A stretch of 64,000 bases of DNA from Streptomyces pyxinae (GCF_024756275.1 NZ_JANUGQ010000033.1:1-64000); one strand, 5' to 3'; positions 34,218 to 43,051 are shown, counted from the stretch's first letter. Made by a program: numbers and translations. Notes: generated from the letters alone by a model not told the origin.

Positions 34218-35089
34218 GGCTCCTCACCCGCCCGCACGATCCGGCCGGCCCACCACAGCCCGGCCGCCTCCAGCAGCCCTCCGACCACCAGACAGCCCAG
34301 GCCCGCCGGTGTGTGCAGCAGCACCCGCAGCGGGTCCGCGCCCAGCGCCCACCCCATCACCAGGGCGACCAGCGGCAGCAGGGCGAGCAGTACGACGGTC
34401 GACCAGGCGCCCGCCAGCTGCGCCCGCAATCGCTCCCGCTGATCCCGCAGTTCCCGCAGCGCGGCCTCCAGCCGGTCGAGGCCCGCGGCGAGCCCGGCTC
34501 CCCCGTCCACGGCGACCTGCCAGCAAGCCGCCATCCCGGCGAGTCCCGCCGCCCCCTCCTCCCGCGCTGACGACCGCAGCGCGGCCGGCACATCCCCACC
34601 GAACCGGGCCGCGGCCAGCACCGCGGCCTCCTCGCCACCCAGGGCAGCCGAGCCCCGGGCCGCCACCAGCAGAGCCCGAGCGGGCTGGGAACCGGCCCGG
34701 AGCTCGCCCGCGACCGCCCCGCAGAGACCGATCACGGCCTCCTCCCGGCGCTCCCCGGCCCGTCTCCGCTCCCCGGCCCGCAGCCGCCGTGCCACCAGCG
34801 GTACCGCGACGCACGCCGCCATCAGGGGCAGTACCGACCGGCCGGGCAGCGCCAGGGCGGCACCGGCCGGCAGGCAGAGCCACTCGCGCCGCTCACGGAT
34901 CCAGGGGCCCCGGCCCCGCCACCACCGGAGGAGTGGCGGCTCCGCCCCGGGCGGCCACGGCCCCACCGGCCCGGCCCGGTCCGCGCCGTCCGCCGGCCAC
35001 AGCAGCCGGGCCCGTCGTGCCATCCGCTTCCGTCCGGAGGACATCAGGCCCACCGCCGGACCGCCCGGCCCGGGAACACCGGAAAGCAT
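34214..35089 (-). CDS. TadB-like type II/IV secretion membrane protein
   Basis: About 291 residues from ATG 35089, or 276 from ATG 35044; both are weakly preceded by purines. Helices lie near residues 85-110, and two at the C-terminus (VVLLALLPLVALVMGWALG and LGCLVVGGLLEAAGLWWAG). The T2SSF domain between has AGSQPARALLVAARG and GGAGLAAGLDRLEAALRELR. The frame is open far upstream inside tadA, but that part is antisense-like composition. It overlaps tadC by 4 bases. Confidence 0.82.
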   Translation of the reverse strand: MLSGVPGPGGPAVGLMSSGRKRMARRARLLWPADGADRAGPVGPWPPGAEPPLLRWWRGRGPWIRERREWLCLPAGAALALPGRSVLPLMAACVAVPLVARRLRAGERRRAGERREEAVIGLCGAVAGELRAGSQPARALLVAARGSAALGGEEAAVLAAARFGGDVPAALRSSAREEGAAGLAGMAACWQVAVDGGAGLAAGLDRLEAALRELRDQRERLRAQLAGAWSTVVLLALLPLVALVMGWALGADPLRVLLHTPAGLGCLVVGGLLEAAGLWWAGRIVRAGEEP

Positions 35090-35094
35090 CCTTC

Positions 35095-36243
35095 TCACGG
35101 GGCACTTCCGATCAGTCGCCGCAGCCGCTCCCAGCCCCGCTCGTACCGGAAGCCGTCGGGCGCCCAGCGCAGCGCGGGGAGGGTCCTCACCAGACCGTCC
35201 GGGCCCCGTTCGAGCACATGCACCTCCGCGACACGGCGGCGCCCGCCGGGGTCCCGCACCAGATGGACCACGACCGAGAGGCCGGCGGCCAACTGGCTGT
35301 GCAGCGCGGCCCGGTCGAGTCCGGCGGCCGTCCCGAGCGCCTCCAGCCGGGCCGGGACGGCGGCAGCCGTATTGGCGTGCACCGTCCCGCAGCCGCCCTC
35401 GTGCCCGGTGTTGAGCGCGGCCAGCAGATCGGCCACCTCCTCGCCCCGGCACTCGCCCACGACCAGCCGGTCGGGCCGCATCCGCAGCGCCTGGCGGACC
35501 AGGTCCCGCAGCGTCACCAGGCCGGCGCCCTCCTGGTTGGCCGGCCGGGCCTCCAGCCGCACCACATGGGGATGGTCGGGGCGCAGCTCCGCGGAGTCCT
35601 CCGCCAGGACGATCCGCTCGCGCTCGTCCACCAGGCCCAGCAGGGTGGAGAGCAACGTCGTCTTGCCCGACCCGGTACCGCCGCTCACGAGGTACGACAC
35701 CCGGGCCGCCACCAGGGCTCCGAGCAGCCGGGCGCCGCCCGGCGGCACCGTCCCCGCCGCGGTGAGTTCGGTGAGCGAGAAGGCGCGCGGCCGCACCACC
35801 CGCAGGGAGAGAAAGGTGGAGCCGACAGCCACCGGGGGCAGTACCGCGTGCATCCGGGTGCCGTCGGGGAGCCGGGCGTCCACCCAGGGCCGGGCGTCGT
35901 CCAGCCGGCGCCCCGCCACCGCGGCCAGTCGCTGCGCCAGTCTGCGCACCGCGGCCGCGTCCGGGAACACGACGTCCGACAGCTCCAGTCCGGTACCCCG
36001 GTCCACCCACACCCGGTCCGGCGCGGACACCAGCACATCGGTGACCGCCGGTTCGGCGAGCAGTGGTTCCAGCGGTCCGGTGCCGACGAGTTCACAGCGC
36101 AGTTCCCTGGCCGCGCCCAGCACTTCGGCGTCCCCCAGCAGCCGCCCCTGGGCCCGCAGCGCGGCAGCCACCCCGGCGGGGGTGGGCTCGGTGCCGCTCA
36201 CCGCCAGCCGCTGCCGTACGGCTTCCAGCAGCCCGGTGGTCAT
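35095..36243 (-). CDS. TadA/CpaF secretion ATPase
   Basis: A 382-residue hexameric ATPase that powers pilus assembly. Walker A is SGGTGSGKTTLL (about 188-199), the Asp box lies in VLAEDSAELRP, Walker B is RLVVGECRGEE, and the His-box segment is NTGHEGGCGTVHANT. The N-terminal domain has GPLEPLLAEP and DVLVSAPDRVWV, as in CpaF proteins. It starts 4 bases before the stop of the CpaE-like gene and ends 6 bases before the TadB start. Confidence 0.9.
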   Translation of the reverse strand: MTTGLLEAVRQRLAVSGTEPTPAGVAAALRAQGRLLGDAEVLGAARELRCELVGTGPLEPLLAEPAVTDVLVSAPDRVWVDRGTGLELSDVVFPDAAAVRRLAQRLAAVAGRRLDDARPWVDARLPDGTRMHAVLPPVAVGSTFLSLRVVRPRAFSLTELTAAGTVPPGGARLLGALVAARVSYLVSGGTGSGKTTLLSTLLGLVDERERIVLAEDSAELRPDHPHVVRLEARPANQEGAGLVTLRDLVRQALRMRPDRLVVGECRGEEVADLLAALNTGHEGGCGTVHANTAAAVPARLEALGTAAGLDRAALHSQLAAGLSVVVHLVRDPGGRRRVAEVHVLERGPDGLVRTLPALRWAPDGFRYERGWERLRRLIGSAP

Positions 36244-37342
36244 GACGCACGCTCCCCGGCCAGCGCCCGCTCCCAGAACTCCCCGCAGAACCGGCCCAGC
36301 GGATCCCGGGCGCCGGCCCCCGGCGGGGCACCGGTGTCGAGAGCGGCGGCGAGCGCCGGATCCAGTGGCAGCTCACCGGCGAGCGGCAGCCCCAGCACGT
36401 CCGCCACCCAGCGCTCGTCGATGGGGGTGCGTACGGTCCCCGTACCACCACGCGGACGTCCCGGAGGATCGTGCCCATCAGTGCCGCCACCCGCCGGGCA
36501 CCGGCCACCGCTCGCAGTTCCCCGGGCACGACCAGCAGACCGAGGTCGATCTGGGCCAGCGCCTCGGCGGTGCCCTCGTCCAGTCGTCGCGGCAGATCCA
36601 CGACGACCGCCCCACCGCCCCTGCGGGCGGCCGCGAGGACCGACCGCATCGCCTCCGGCGGGATCGTCACCGCATCTCCCCGGTCCCAGCTCAGAAAGCG
36701 CAGTCCGTGCAGCGAGGGCAGCGATTCCTCCAGCGCCCGGCCGGCGACCCGCCCCTTGGACGTCGCGAAGTCAGGCCACCGCAGGCCGTCCGCGCCCTCG
36801 CCGCCGAGCAGGACGTCGAGGCCGCCGCCGAGCGGGTCGCCGTCGACGAGCACCGCACGCCTGCCGGCGCGGGCGGCGCCGACCGCGAGCGCGCAGGCCA
36901 GGGTGGAGGCGCCCGCGCCGCCCCGGCCGCCGATCACACCGACCGTCAGCGCGGGCCGGCCCGCGCCCTCGGCCGCGTCCGCGATCCGGTCGACCAGCCA
37001 GCTCTCGGCGTCGGGGAGTCGCAGAACCCAGTCGGCGCCGATCTCCACCGCCCGGCGCCAGGCACCCGGTTCGATCTCGTCTCCGGCCACCAGCAGGACA
37101 CCGCGCCGGCGTGCCGCTCCCCGGCAGGACGCGGCAGCGTCGTCGCCGACCAGGACGAGGGGCGCGGTGTCCCACTCCGCCCGTTGCTCCGGCAGTGTGT
37201 GGTGCACCGCGGGCTGGGCCCCGGCCGCGGCGCACAATCGCAGCAGATCGTCGAGCAGATCTCCGTCCGCCGTGATGATCAGCGGTCCCGCCCGCCGGTC
37301 GTCCTCCGCCGGCCGGCGGTCGTCGGTGATGGATCGAGCCAT
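36240..37342 (-). CDS. CpaE/Ssd (TadZ-like) ATPase with an apparent frameshift
   Basis: From ATG 37342 (GAGGAG upstream) the first 300 residues match the CpaE/septum-site-determining family: a receiver-like N-terminal domain, then a ParA-type ATPase with deviant Walker A GGRGGAGASTLA and VVVDLPRR. After VRVVVRG the frame turns into Ser/Arg-rich nonsense and runs to 36092 inside tadA. In the frame one base over, the natural continuation is RTPIDERWVADVLGLPLAGE, ending in RALAGERAS and a TGA at 36240-36242 that overlaps the tadA ATG as ATGA. One missing G in the run at 36437-36440, inside the inverted repeat GTACGG-TCC-CCGTAC (36431-36445), explains it. It may be a real mutation or a base-call error. 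The protein would localise the pilus machine. Confidence 0.75.
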
Positions 37343-37577
37343 CGCCGTCACTCCTCTCTCGCGTACTTCCTGCCGGGGAGCGGCCGCTGCGCACCGCCCT
37401 GGCCGTGCGGGCCACGAGGGTGCTCAGGGCGTCCCCGGAAGATCTCCGCCGCGCCTGGCCGGGCGGCGTTGCGGCCGTCCCGGACCGGCGGAGACCGGTG
37501 ATTCCCGCCGGGCGCCGAGTGGCAGCCGGAATCACCGTGCGGGAGATTCGGAAATGAAGTGGATCTTGGTGAAAAAC

Positions 37578-37586
37578 TGTGGACAA
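37578..37586. promoter_or_regulatory. DnaA-box-like site upstream of the Tad locus
   Basis: TGTGGACAA is the exact complement of TTGTCCACA. It lies in a relatively A+T-rich stretch (37540-37660), probably the promoter region for the minus-strand Tad genes. Only one perfect box is present. Confidence 0.35.
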
Positions 37587-37656
37587 CGCCGCGCTTGTGA
37601 ATAACTCGTTCACCCGGACCAGCGACTTCCACAGCGGAGCCCGATCGATACTCTGA

Positions 37657-37836
37657 GTGACGAAGCAGGGCATGGCCGAGCGGCCGGGCAACGAGGCGAA
37701 GGAGGGCGGCATGAGAGACACGCAGCGCCGGATCACGGGCGAAAAGGCGTCCGGACATGCGACGACCCCCGCCGGGGGGGAGAGCGGGGGTCGTCCTTGC
37801 CGGCCGACTCGGGGGGGAGGAGCCGGACCGGCTTAG
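37657..37836 (+). CDS. Possible small protein with a terminator hairpin inside its frame
   Basis: A frame from GTG 37657 (or ATG 37672 or ATG 37711) runs to TAG 37834. ATG 37711 is preceded by GAAGGAGGGCGGC, one of the best ribosome binding sites in the window. The longest form has 59 residues, polar and Arg/Gly-rich, with no motif. A perfect 12-bp hairpin lies within its second half, so full translation may be conditional: it could be a leader peptide rather than a functional protein. Confidence is low. Confidence 0.3.
   Translation: MTKQGMAERPGNEAKEGGMRDTQRRITGEKASGHATTPAGGESGGRPCRPTRGGGAGPA
37761..37795 (+). terminator. Perfect 12-bp hairpin
   Basis: GACGACCCCCGC (37761-37772) and GCGGGGGTCGTC (37784-37795) with an 11-base loop are followed by CTTGC. 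It stands about 135 bases upstream of the HAD phosphatase gene and could end a short upstream transcript or attenuate the phosphatase gene. Confidence 0.65.
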
Positions 37837-37930
37837 CACGGTCGCGAACGATCCGTGACTTCCATGGTGTACCCGAGAGCCCTCTCAGGCAAACCCACAC
37901 GCCTGAGCGTACGCCGAATGGCGGGCACCT

Positions 37931-38761
37931 ATGCTCAGGTCCGTGGAAAACCACTCCTTGCCGCGCACCGCAGCCTTCTTCGATCTGGACAAGACGGTCA
38001 TTGCGAAGTCGTCCGCCCTGACCTTCAGCAAGTCCTTCTACCAAGGCGGACTGATCAACCGCCGCGCCGTCCTGCGCACCGCCTACATCCAGTTCGTCTT
38101 CCTCGTGGGCGGGGCCGACCACGAGCAGATGGAGCGGATGCGCGCCTATCTGTCGGCGCTCTGCCGGGGCTGGAACGTGCAGCAGGTCAAGGAGCTGGTC
38201 GCCGAGACACTGCACGAGCTGATCGATCCGATCATCTACGACGAGGCGGCCTCCCTCATCGAGGAGCACCACGCCGCCGGCCGGGACGTGGTGATCGTCT
38301 CCACCTCCGGGGCCGAGGTGGTGGAACCGATCGGCGAGCTGCTCGGTGCCGACCGTGTGGTGGCCACGCGCATGGTGGTGGGAGAGGACGGCTGCTACAC
38401 GGGCGAGGTGGAGTATTACGCGTACGGCCCCACCAAGGCGGACGCGATCAGGGAGCTCGCCGCCTCCGAGGGGTACGACCTGGCGCGCTGTTACGCGTAC
38501 AGCGACTCGGCCACCGACCTGCCGATGCTGGAGTCGGTGGGCAACCCCTGCGCGGTCAACCCGGATCGGGCGCTGCGGCGCGAGGCGGTCGCCCGCGACT
38601 GGCCGGTCCTGGTATTCAACCGCCCGGTCCGGCTGAAGCAGCGCCTGCCCGGCTTCCGGATGCCGCCGCGGCCGGCGCTGATGGCCGCGGCAGCGGTGGG
38701 CGCGGCGGCCGCCACCGCCGGGCTGGTCTGGTACACGAGCAAGCGGCGCCGGCCGGCCTGA
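37931..38761 (+). CDS. HAD-IB family phosphatase with C-terminal membrane anchor
   Basis: 276 residues. HAD motif I is FFDLDKTV (nucleophile Asp, near residue 18), motif II the Ser in VSTSG, motif III the Lys in YGPTKADA, and motif IV YSDSATDLPMLESVG. The cap is helical, as in SerB-like type IB enzymes. The C-terminus has a basic stretch, a helix (ALMAAAAVGAAAATAGLVWY) and a terminal cluster of Lys and Arg, so it may sit on the membrane. Relatives are annotated as morphological-differentiation-associated phosphatases in Streptomyces. The substrate is unknown. ATG 37931 or GTG 37943 could start it. Confidence 0.85.
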   Translation: MLRSVENHSLPRTAAFFDLDKTVIAKSSALTFSKSFYQGGLINRRAVLRTAYIQFVFLVGGADHEQMERMRAYLSALCRGWNVQQVKELVAETLHELIDPIIYDEAASLIEEHHAAGRDVVIVSTSGAEVVEPIGELLGADRVVATRMVVGEDGCYTGEVEYYAYGPTKADAIRELAASEGYDLARCYAYSDSATDLPMLESVGNPCAVNPDRALRREAVARDWPVLVFNRPVRLKQRLPGFRMPPRPALMAAAAVGAAAATAGLVWYTSKRRRPA

Positions 38762-38899
38762 TCCTTTCGGCAGCCGGGTCTCCACGGGCGCCGGCGAGGC
38801 CGGAACCCGCCCCCACCGCGACCGTCCGTCGGCCCGGGCCGTCGAAGCTCGGGCCTGCTCCGGACCGACGGGCCGGACGAACCGGACGGACCGGAGGGC

Positions 38900-39140
38900 G
38901 TCGCCTGCGGGGACTTCGACCCCCTTTGCCGGGAAAGTAAAGAAGTGCGGCCAGGGCTTTCGTATCCCGACGTACGGGAGTACAAAGGAATTAACGGCCC
39001 GCGAGACCAAGGACGTCCGAGAGGATCACCTGTTGAGCATGAAGGCCCCACGGACCGAGCACGAAAGCTGAGCACCCACGCGACGTCGACCCGTCGATTA
39101 CGGGCCAGCCGCACCAGGCGTCGGGCAAAGTCCCCGCCTG
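38900..39140 (+). ncRNA. Structured RNA candidate at the position of the 6S-like RNA scr3559
   Basis: This 602-base gap between the HAD phosphatase and Fic-like genes has no coding frame but strong long-range pairing: GCGGGGACTT (38907-38916) with AAGTCCCCGC (39128-39137), GTGCGGC (38945-38951) with GCCGCAC (39108-39114), and GCTTTCGT (38956-38963) with ACGAAAGC (39061-39068), plus a local hairpin TCCCG/CGGGA (38965-38979). This is a rod with internal bubbles, as in 6S- or Ms1-type RNAs that bind RNA polymerase. In S. coelicolor I recall the 6S-like RNA scr3559 mapping between the homologues of these neighbours. Strand is inferred from a downstream plus-strand hairpin. Confidence 0.55.
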
Positions 39141-39184
39141 ATGGGCACTTCACGAGGACGCATGGTAACTCGGCGGCCGTGCCA

Positions 39185-39213
39185 GCGGCGGTACCGGCAA
39201 TCGGTACCGCCGC
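39185..39213 (+). terminator. Perfect 12-bp hairpin after the RNA candidate
   Basis: GCGGCGGTACCG (39185-39196) and CGGTACCGCCGC (39202-39213), with a 5-base loop, are followed by a pyrimidine-rich stretch with TTCTT. It could end the RNA candidate on the plus strand; it is symmetrical, so it could also serve the minus-strand gene that ends at 39364. Confidence 0.6.
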
Positions 39214-39363
39214 AACCCGTTCTTCCGCCTTCTCCCGGGGAATTCACGGCTGGGGCCCGTCCGGCCGGGCGGCACCCATGTGCGATGCGCGTCGTGATCG
39301 CGGTTTCCCGGGGCAACCCCGACCGAACCGGCCGGAATGCGGTGCGCCGTCGGCGGAGTCCGG

Positions 39364-40182
39364 CTACGCGGCGCCCCGCTGAAGCGCCTCGCACACCGCG
39401 GTGGACTCCCGCACACCGAGTTCGACCGCGCGACCGCAGTGCGCGATCCAGGCACCCACACCTTCCGGAGTCCCCGACAGATAGCCCTCGAACGCGGCGA
39501 CATACGCCGCCCGGCCCTGCTCGGCGTGACCCACCTCGGCCGGACAGATCGCCTTGGGGTCCAGGCCGCTGCCGACCAGCACGATCCGCTCGGCCGCCCG
39601 CGCCACCAGCCCGCTGCCGGAGGTGAACGGCCGCAGCGCCAGCAGTTCGCCGTGCACGACCGCGGCCGTCACCAGCGCGGGCGCCGAACCACCCGCGACG
39701 ATCAGCTCGGAGAGCCCCTCAAGCCGCCCCGACATCTCGGCCACGCCCGGCAGCGGCGCCTCGATCAGGGGTTCGTCCACGGCCTCCCCCTCCCGCCGGG
39801 GCCGGCCCACCGAGTCCCCGGTGCCGGGGGCCGCCACCAGATGAAGCCGGGCCAGCACCCGCAGCGGCGACTGCCGCCAGATGGAAAGGAGTTGACCGGC
39901 CTCCGCATTCAGCCGGAGGGCCGCGCCGACCGTCCGCGCCGCGTCGTCACCACCGAAGTCGGTCCGCCTGCGCACCTCCTCCAGCACCCAGTCGGCGCCG
40001 GAGAGCGCCGCCGAGCCCCTGGCCCCGCGCAGCGCGGCCTCCGCGGTGATCTCATGGCTGCGGCGCCGCATCACACGGTGCCCGTACACCCGGTCGACTG
40101 CCTTGCGCACGGATTCCACGGCATCGGGCACTCCGGGCAGCGCACCGAGCGCGACCAGCGGATCAGCGGCGTTCGTACTCAT
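39364..40182 (-). CDS. Fic-like protein with a degenerate active site
   Basis: 272 residues, all helical. The segment LLALRPFTSGSGLVARAAER (about 176-195) sits where Fic AMP-transferases have HPFxxGNGRxxR: the Pro-Phe and the final Arg remain, but the catalytic His is Arg and GNGR is GSGL. The N-terminal RGARGSAALSGAD resembles the Ser-rich inhibitory-helix region of Fic proteins. Such proteins are often misnamed oxidoreductases in Streptomyces genomes. It probably cannot transfer AMP and may bind a partner instead. It is divergent from the CooC-like gene with about 100 bases between. Confidence 0.7.
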   Translation of the reverse strand: MSTNAADPLVALGALPGVPDAVESVRKAVDRVYGHRVMRRRSHEITAEAALRGARGSAALSGADWVLEEVRRRTDFGGDDAARTVGAALRLNAEAGQLLSIWRQSPLRVLARLHLVAAPGTGDSVGRPRREGEAVDEPLIEAPLPGVAEMSGRLEGLSELIVAGGSAPALVTAAVVHGELLALRPFTSGSGLVARAAERIVLVGSGLDPKAICPAEVGHAEQGRAAYVAAFEGYLSGTPEGVGAWIAHCGRAVELGVRESTAVCEALQRGAA

Positions 40183-40271
40183 AACCCAGGAGGCTACGCG
40201 TCCGCCTCACCCGCACCCCCACGAAAGTGGTGTTCTTCATAGGCATCGACGACACCGGGCAACGAAACCAC

Positions 40272-40277
40272 TACCCT
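40272..40277 (+). promoter_or_regulatory. Likely -10 element giving a leaderless transcript
   Basis: TACCCT fits the actinobacterial -10 pattern TANNNT and ends eight bases before the A of ATG 40286. There is no ribosome binding site before that ATG, so a leaderless mRNA is likely. Confidence 0.4.
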
Positions 40278-40285
40278 AGTTGAAC

Positions 40286-41272
40286 ATGAAGATCGCTTTC
40301 GTAGGGAAGGGCGGCAGCGGCAAGACGACGCTGTCCTCGCTCTTCATCCGTCAGCTGGCCGCCCACGAGGCGCCCGTCGTCGCGGTGGACGCCGACATCA
40401 ACCAGCACCTCGGCGCGGCGCTCGGTCTGGACGAGGAGGAGGCCGCCGCGCTGCCCGCGATGGGCGCGCGACTCCCACTGATCAAGGACTATCTGCGAGG
40501 CACCAATCCCCGGATCGCCTCGGCCGAGACCATGATCAAGACAACTCCGCCCGGTCTTGGGTCCCGGCTGCTGCGGGTGCGCGAGGACAACCCCGTCTAC
40601 GCGGCGTGCGCCCGGACGGTGCCACTGGACGGCGGCGCCGTCAGGCTGATGGCGACCGGGCCGTTCAACGAGTCCGACCTCGGCGTGGCCTGCTACCACT
40701 CCAAGGTCGGCGCCGTCGAGCTCTGCCTCAACCACCTGGTGGACGGCCCCGACGAGTACGTGGTGGTCGACATGACCGCGGGCTCCGACTCCTTCGCCTC
40801 CGGAATGTTCACCCGCTTCGACATGACCTTTCTCGTGGCCGAGCCGACCCGCAAGGGCGTCTCCGTCTACCGCCAGTACAAGGAGTACGCCCGGGACTTC
40901 GGCGTGGCTCTGCGCGTCGTCGGCAACAAGGTGCAGGGGGCGGAGGACGTCGCGTTCCTGCGCGAAGAGGTCGGAGACGACCTGCTGGTGACGGTCGGCC
41001 ACTCGGACTGGGTCCGGGCGATGGAGAAGGGGCGCCCGTCACCGTTCGGCCAGCTGGAGCCGGCGAACCGGGCGGCGCTGGAGGCACTCCGGGAGGCGGC
41101 GGACGCCTGCTACGCGCGGCGCGACTGGGAGCGGTACACCCGGCAGATGGTGCACTTCCATCTGAGGAACGCGGAGAGCTGGGGCAACGCGAAGACGGGC
41201 GCCGATCTGGCCGCGCAGATCGACCCCGCCTTCGTGCTGAGCGAGAACGTCAGTACCGTGCAACCGGCCTGA
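40286..41272 (+). CDS. CooC/MinD-like P-loop ATPase
   Basis: 328 residues starting MKIAFVGKGGSGKTTLSSLF, the deviant Walker A of the MinD/CooC group, with VVAVDADINQHLGAALG next and VVVDMTAGSDSFASG as the Walker B region. CooC-type ATPases insert nickel; the relatives in Streptomyces have no known partner, and no metalloenzyme gene is adjacent. There is no membrane-targeting helix at the C-terminus. The last 23 bases overlap the convergent lipoprotein gene. Confidence 0.8.
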   Translation: MKIAFVGKGGSGKTTLSSLFIRQLAAHEAPVVAVDADINQHLGAALGLDEEEAAALPAMGARLPLIKDYLRGTNPRIASAETMIKTTPPGLGSRLLRVREDNPVYAACARTVPLDGGAVRLMATGPFNESDLGVACYHSKVGAVELCLNHLVDGPDEYVVVDMTAGSDSFASGMFTRFDMTFLVAEPTRKGVSVYRQYKEYARDFGVALRVVGNKVQGAEDVAFLREEVGDDLLVTVGHSDWVRAMEKGRPSPFGQLEPANRAALEALREAADACYARRDWERYTRQMVHFHLRNAESWGNAKTGADLAAQIDPAFVLSENVSTVQPA

Positions 41273-42701
41273 CGGCGGGTGAGGCGGCCGGCACTCCCCC
41301 GGCCGCCTCGACCGACTGGGCCATACGGGCGGGACGCCGCGCGGGGTGCTCCGCCGGGACGACACGGGCCGATGACACCGCACCGTGCGGCGCGGAAGCG
41401 GTGGTGGCGCGGGAGGCGGTGGGCGAGGCCGGGGCCTTCGGGCTCTTCGGGGCGGCGCTGCCCGGGGTCGTCGGCCGGGCGGCGAGGAAGGTTGGCCAGC
41501 CGGACGTCGGAGTCTCCCCCACCTTCAGGGTCCGCAACTTCGCCAGCGTCTCCTGGTCCTGGACGTCCAGCCAGTCGGCGAGCTGGCGGAAGGAGACACA
41601 GCGCACGTCCGGCTTGCCGCAGACGGTGGCGATGGTCTCCTCGATGGCGCGCATATAGGTGCCACCGTTCCAGGACTCGAAGTGGTTCCCGATGATCAGG
41701 GGTGCGCGATTCCCCTGGTACGCCCGGTCGAAGGCCTGGACCAGCCCGTCCCGCATCTGGTCGCCCCAGAACTTGTGCATCGACGGGTCGCCCTTGGTCG
41801 TCGTCCCGGACTGGTTGACCATGAAGTTGTAGTCCATCGAGAGGGTCTCGAAGGCGCGTCCGGGCACCGGGACCATCTGCATGGACAGGTCCCACAGACC
41901 TTGCTTCTTCTGCGGCCAGACCTGGTCGTTCACCCCACTCGTGTCATAGCGCCAGCCCAGTTCGCTCGCCGCGCGCACGAAGTTGTCCCGGCCCTCCAGG
42001 CAGGGGGTGCGGGCGCCGATGAGTTCCTTGTCGTAGTCGAACGGCAGGGGCTTCTCACCGGTCAGACCGGAGTTGGTCCGCCACTGCTTGACGAATGTCT
42101 TGGCCTGGTTGATCTCGCTCTTCCAGTCCGCGACGGACCAGGTGCCGACACCGCTCTCCGGTCCACAGAAGTGGCCGTTGAAATGGGTGCCGACCTCATT
42201 GCCCTCCAGCCAGGCGCCGCGCAGTTCCCGGACGGTGGCGCGGATGCCCTCGGTGTCGTTGAAGCCGATGTCGGAGCGGCCGGGCGCGTGGCCGGGTGCC
42301 TCGTAGAGCGTGGACTTGTTCTCCGGCAGGAGGTAGACCCCACTGAGGAAGTAGGTCATCGTCGCGCCGTGTTTCTTGGCCACCGTGCGGAAGTGGGAGA
42401 AGAGCTTCTGGCTGTCCTCACCCGCGCCGTCCCAGGAGAACACGACGAATTGCGGGGGCTTCTGGCCGGGCTTCAGACGCTCGGGCTTTCTGAGCCCCGG
42501 CTGGACGCCGGTGAAGGAGGTCGACCCGTCACCGATGAGGCGGACCGGACTCCTGGGAGCCGCCGCCTTCTTGGGGCCGGGGGCACCCTCGGAGGAATCG
42601 GCGCCCGGGCCGGCGCATCCGGCCAGTCCGGCTGCCAGCGCCACCGCGGCCGCGCCGACGGTGATTCTTCGTGTGGCGGCACTCTGTCTCGTGGCGGCCA
42701 T
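41250..42701 (-). CDS. Lipoprotein with a NodB/polysaccharide-deacetylase-like domain
   Basis: 483 residues. The signal peptide ends in lipobox LAGC (about residues 26-29). A NodB-like domain follows: FSWDGAGED replaces the usual TFDDG motif and GTHFNGHFC supplies an HxxxH metal site, with RTPCL and a C-terminal HFESWNGG segment. The fold should bind a metal and act on cell-wall or surface polysaccharide, but motif 1 is unusual, so activity is uncertain. The C-terminal 80 residues are Ala/Ser/Pro-rich. ATG 42701 has GGGTGGGCGG upstream. The 350-base region 42702-43051 carries the divergent promoters and no gene. Confidence 0.75.
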   Translation of the reverse strand: MAATRQSAATRRITVGAAAVALAAGLAGCAGPGADSSEGAPGPKKAAAPRSPVRLIGDGSTSFTGVQPGLRKPERLKPGQKPPQFVVFSWDGAGEDSQKLFSHFRTVAKKHGATMTYFLSGVYLLPENKSTLYEAPGHAPGRSDIGFNDTEGIRATVRELRGAWLEGNEVGTHFNGHFCGPESGVGTWSVADWKSEINQAKTFVKQWRTNSGLTGEKPLPFDYDKELIGARTPCLEGRDNFVRAASELGWRYDTSGVNDQVWPQKKQGLWDLSMQMVPVPGRAFETLSMDYNFMVNQSGTTTKGDPSMHKFWGDQMRDGLVQAFDRAYQGNRAPLIIGNHFESWNGGTYMRAIEETIATVCGKPDVRCVSFRQLADWLDVQDQETLAKLRTLKVGETPTSGWPTFLAARPTTPGSAAPKSPKAPASPTASRATTASAPHGAVSSARVVPAEHPARRPARMAQSVEAAGGVPAASPAVRPVARY

Positions 42702-43051
42702 TTCCGCCCACCCTTCTCTTCTGTCACGGGCCTGCTGAGAGCGCCGCCCAAGTTCGCACCGAACCGATCAGAAGAAAATATGACAAGCCGAACTAGAACT
42801 ATTAATCACCGCTCCGAGTGAACACTTGCGCCATTTGCCTCGAAAAGAATGTCGCAGCCTTTACCGTGCATTACGATTCATTTACTCAGAGTTGGCACTT
42901 CTGCTCAGCGTCGGAACGTCGCTCCGCACCGCCCATTCGCCCGTCCTCCGGGGCCCGCCGCCCGACGGCCCACCCCGCATGTACGGCCCTCGCACTCGCC
43001 TTCGCCCGCTCCGCACGCACCGCGACCACGCCCCCGGAGGAGACCGAGACC

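Noticed and set aside
33406..37275. Plus-strand frame of 1289 residues opposite the Tad locus
   Set aside because: Pro/Arg/Ala/Ser-rich artefact opposite five recognisable, coupled genes.
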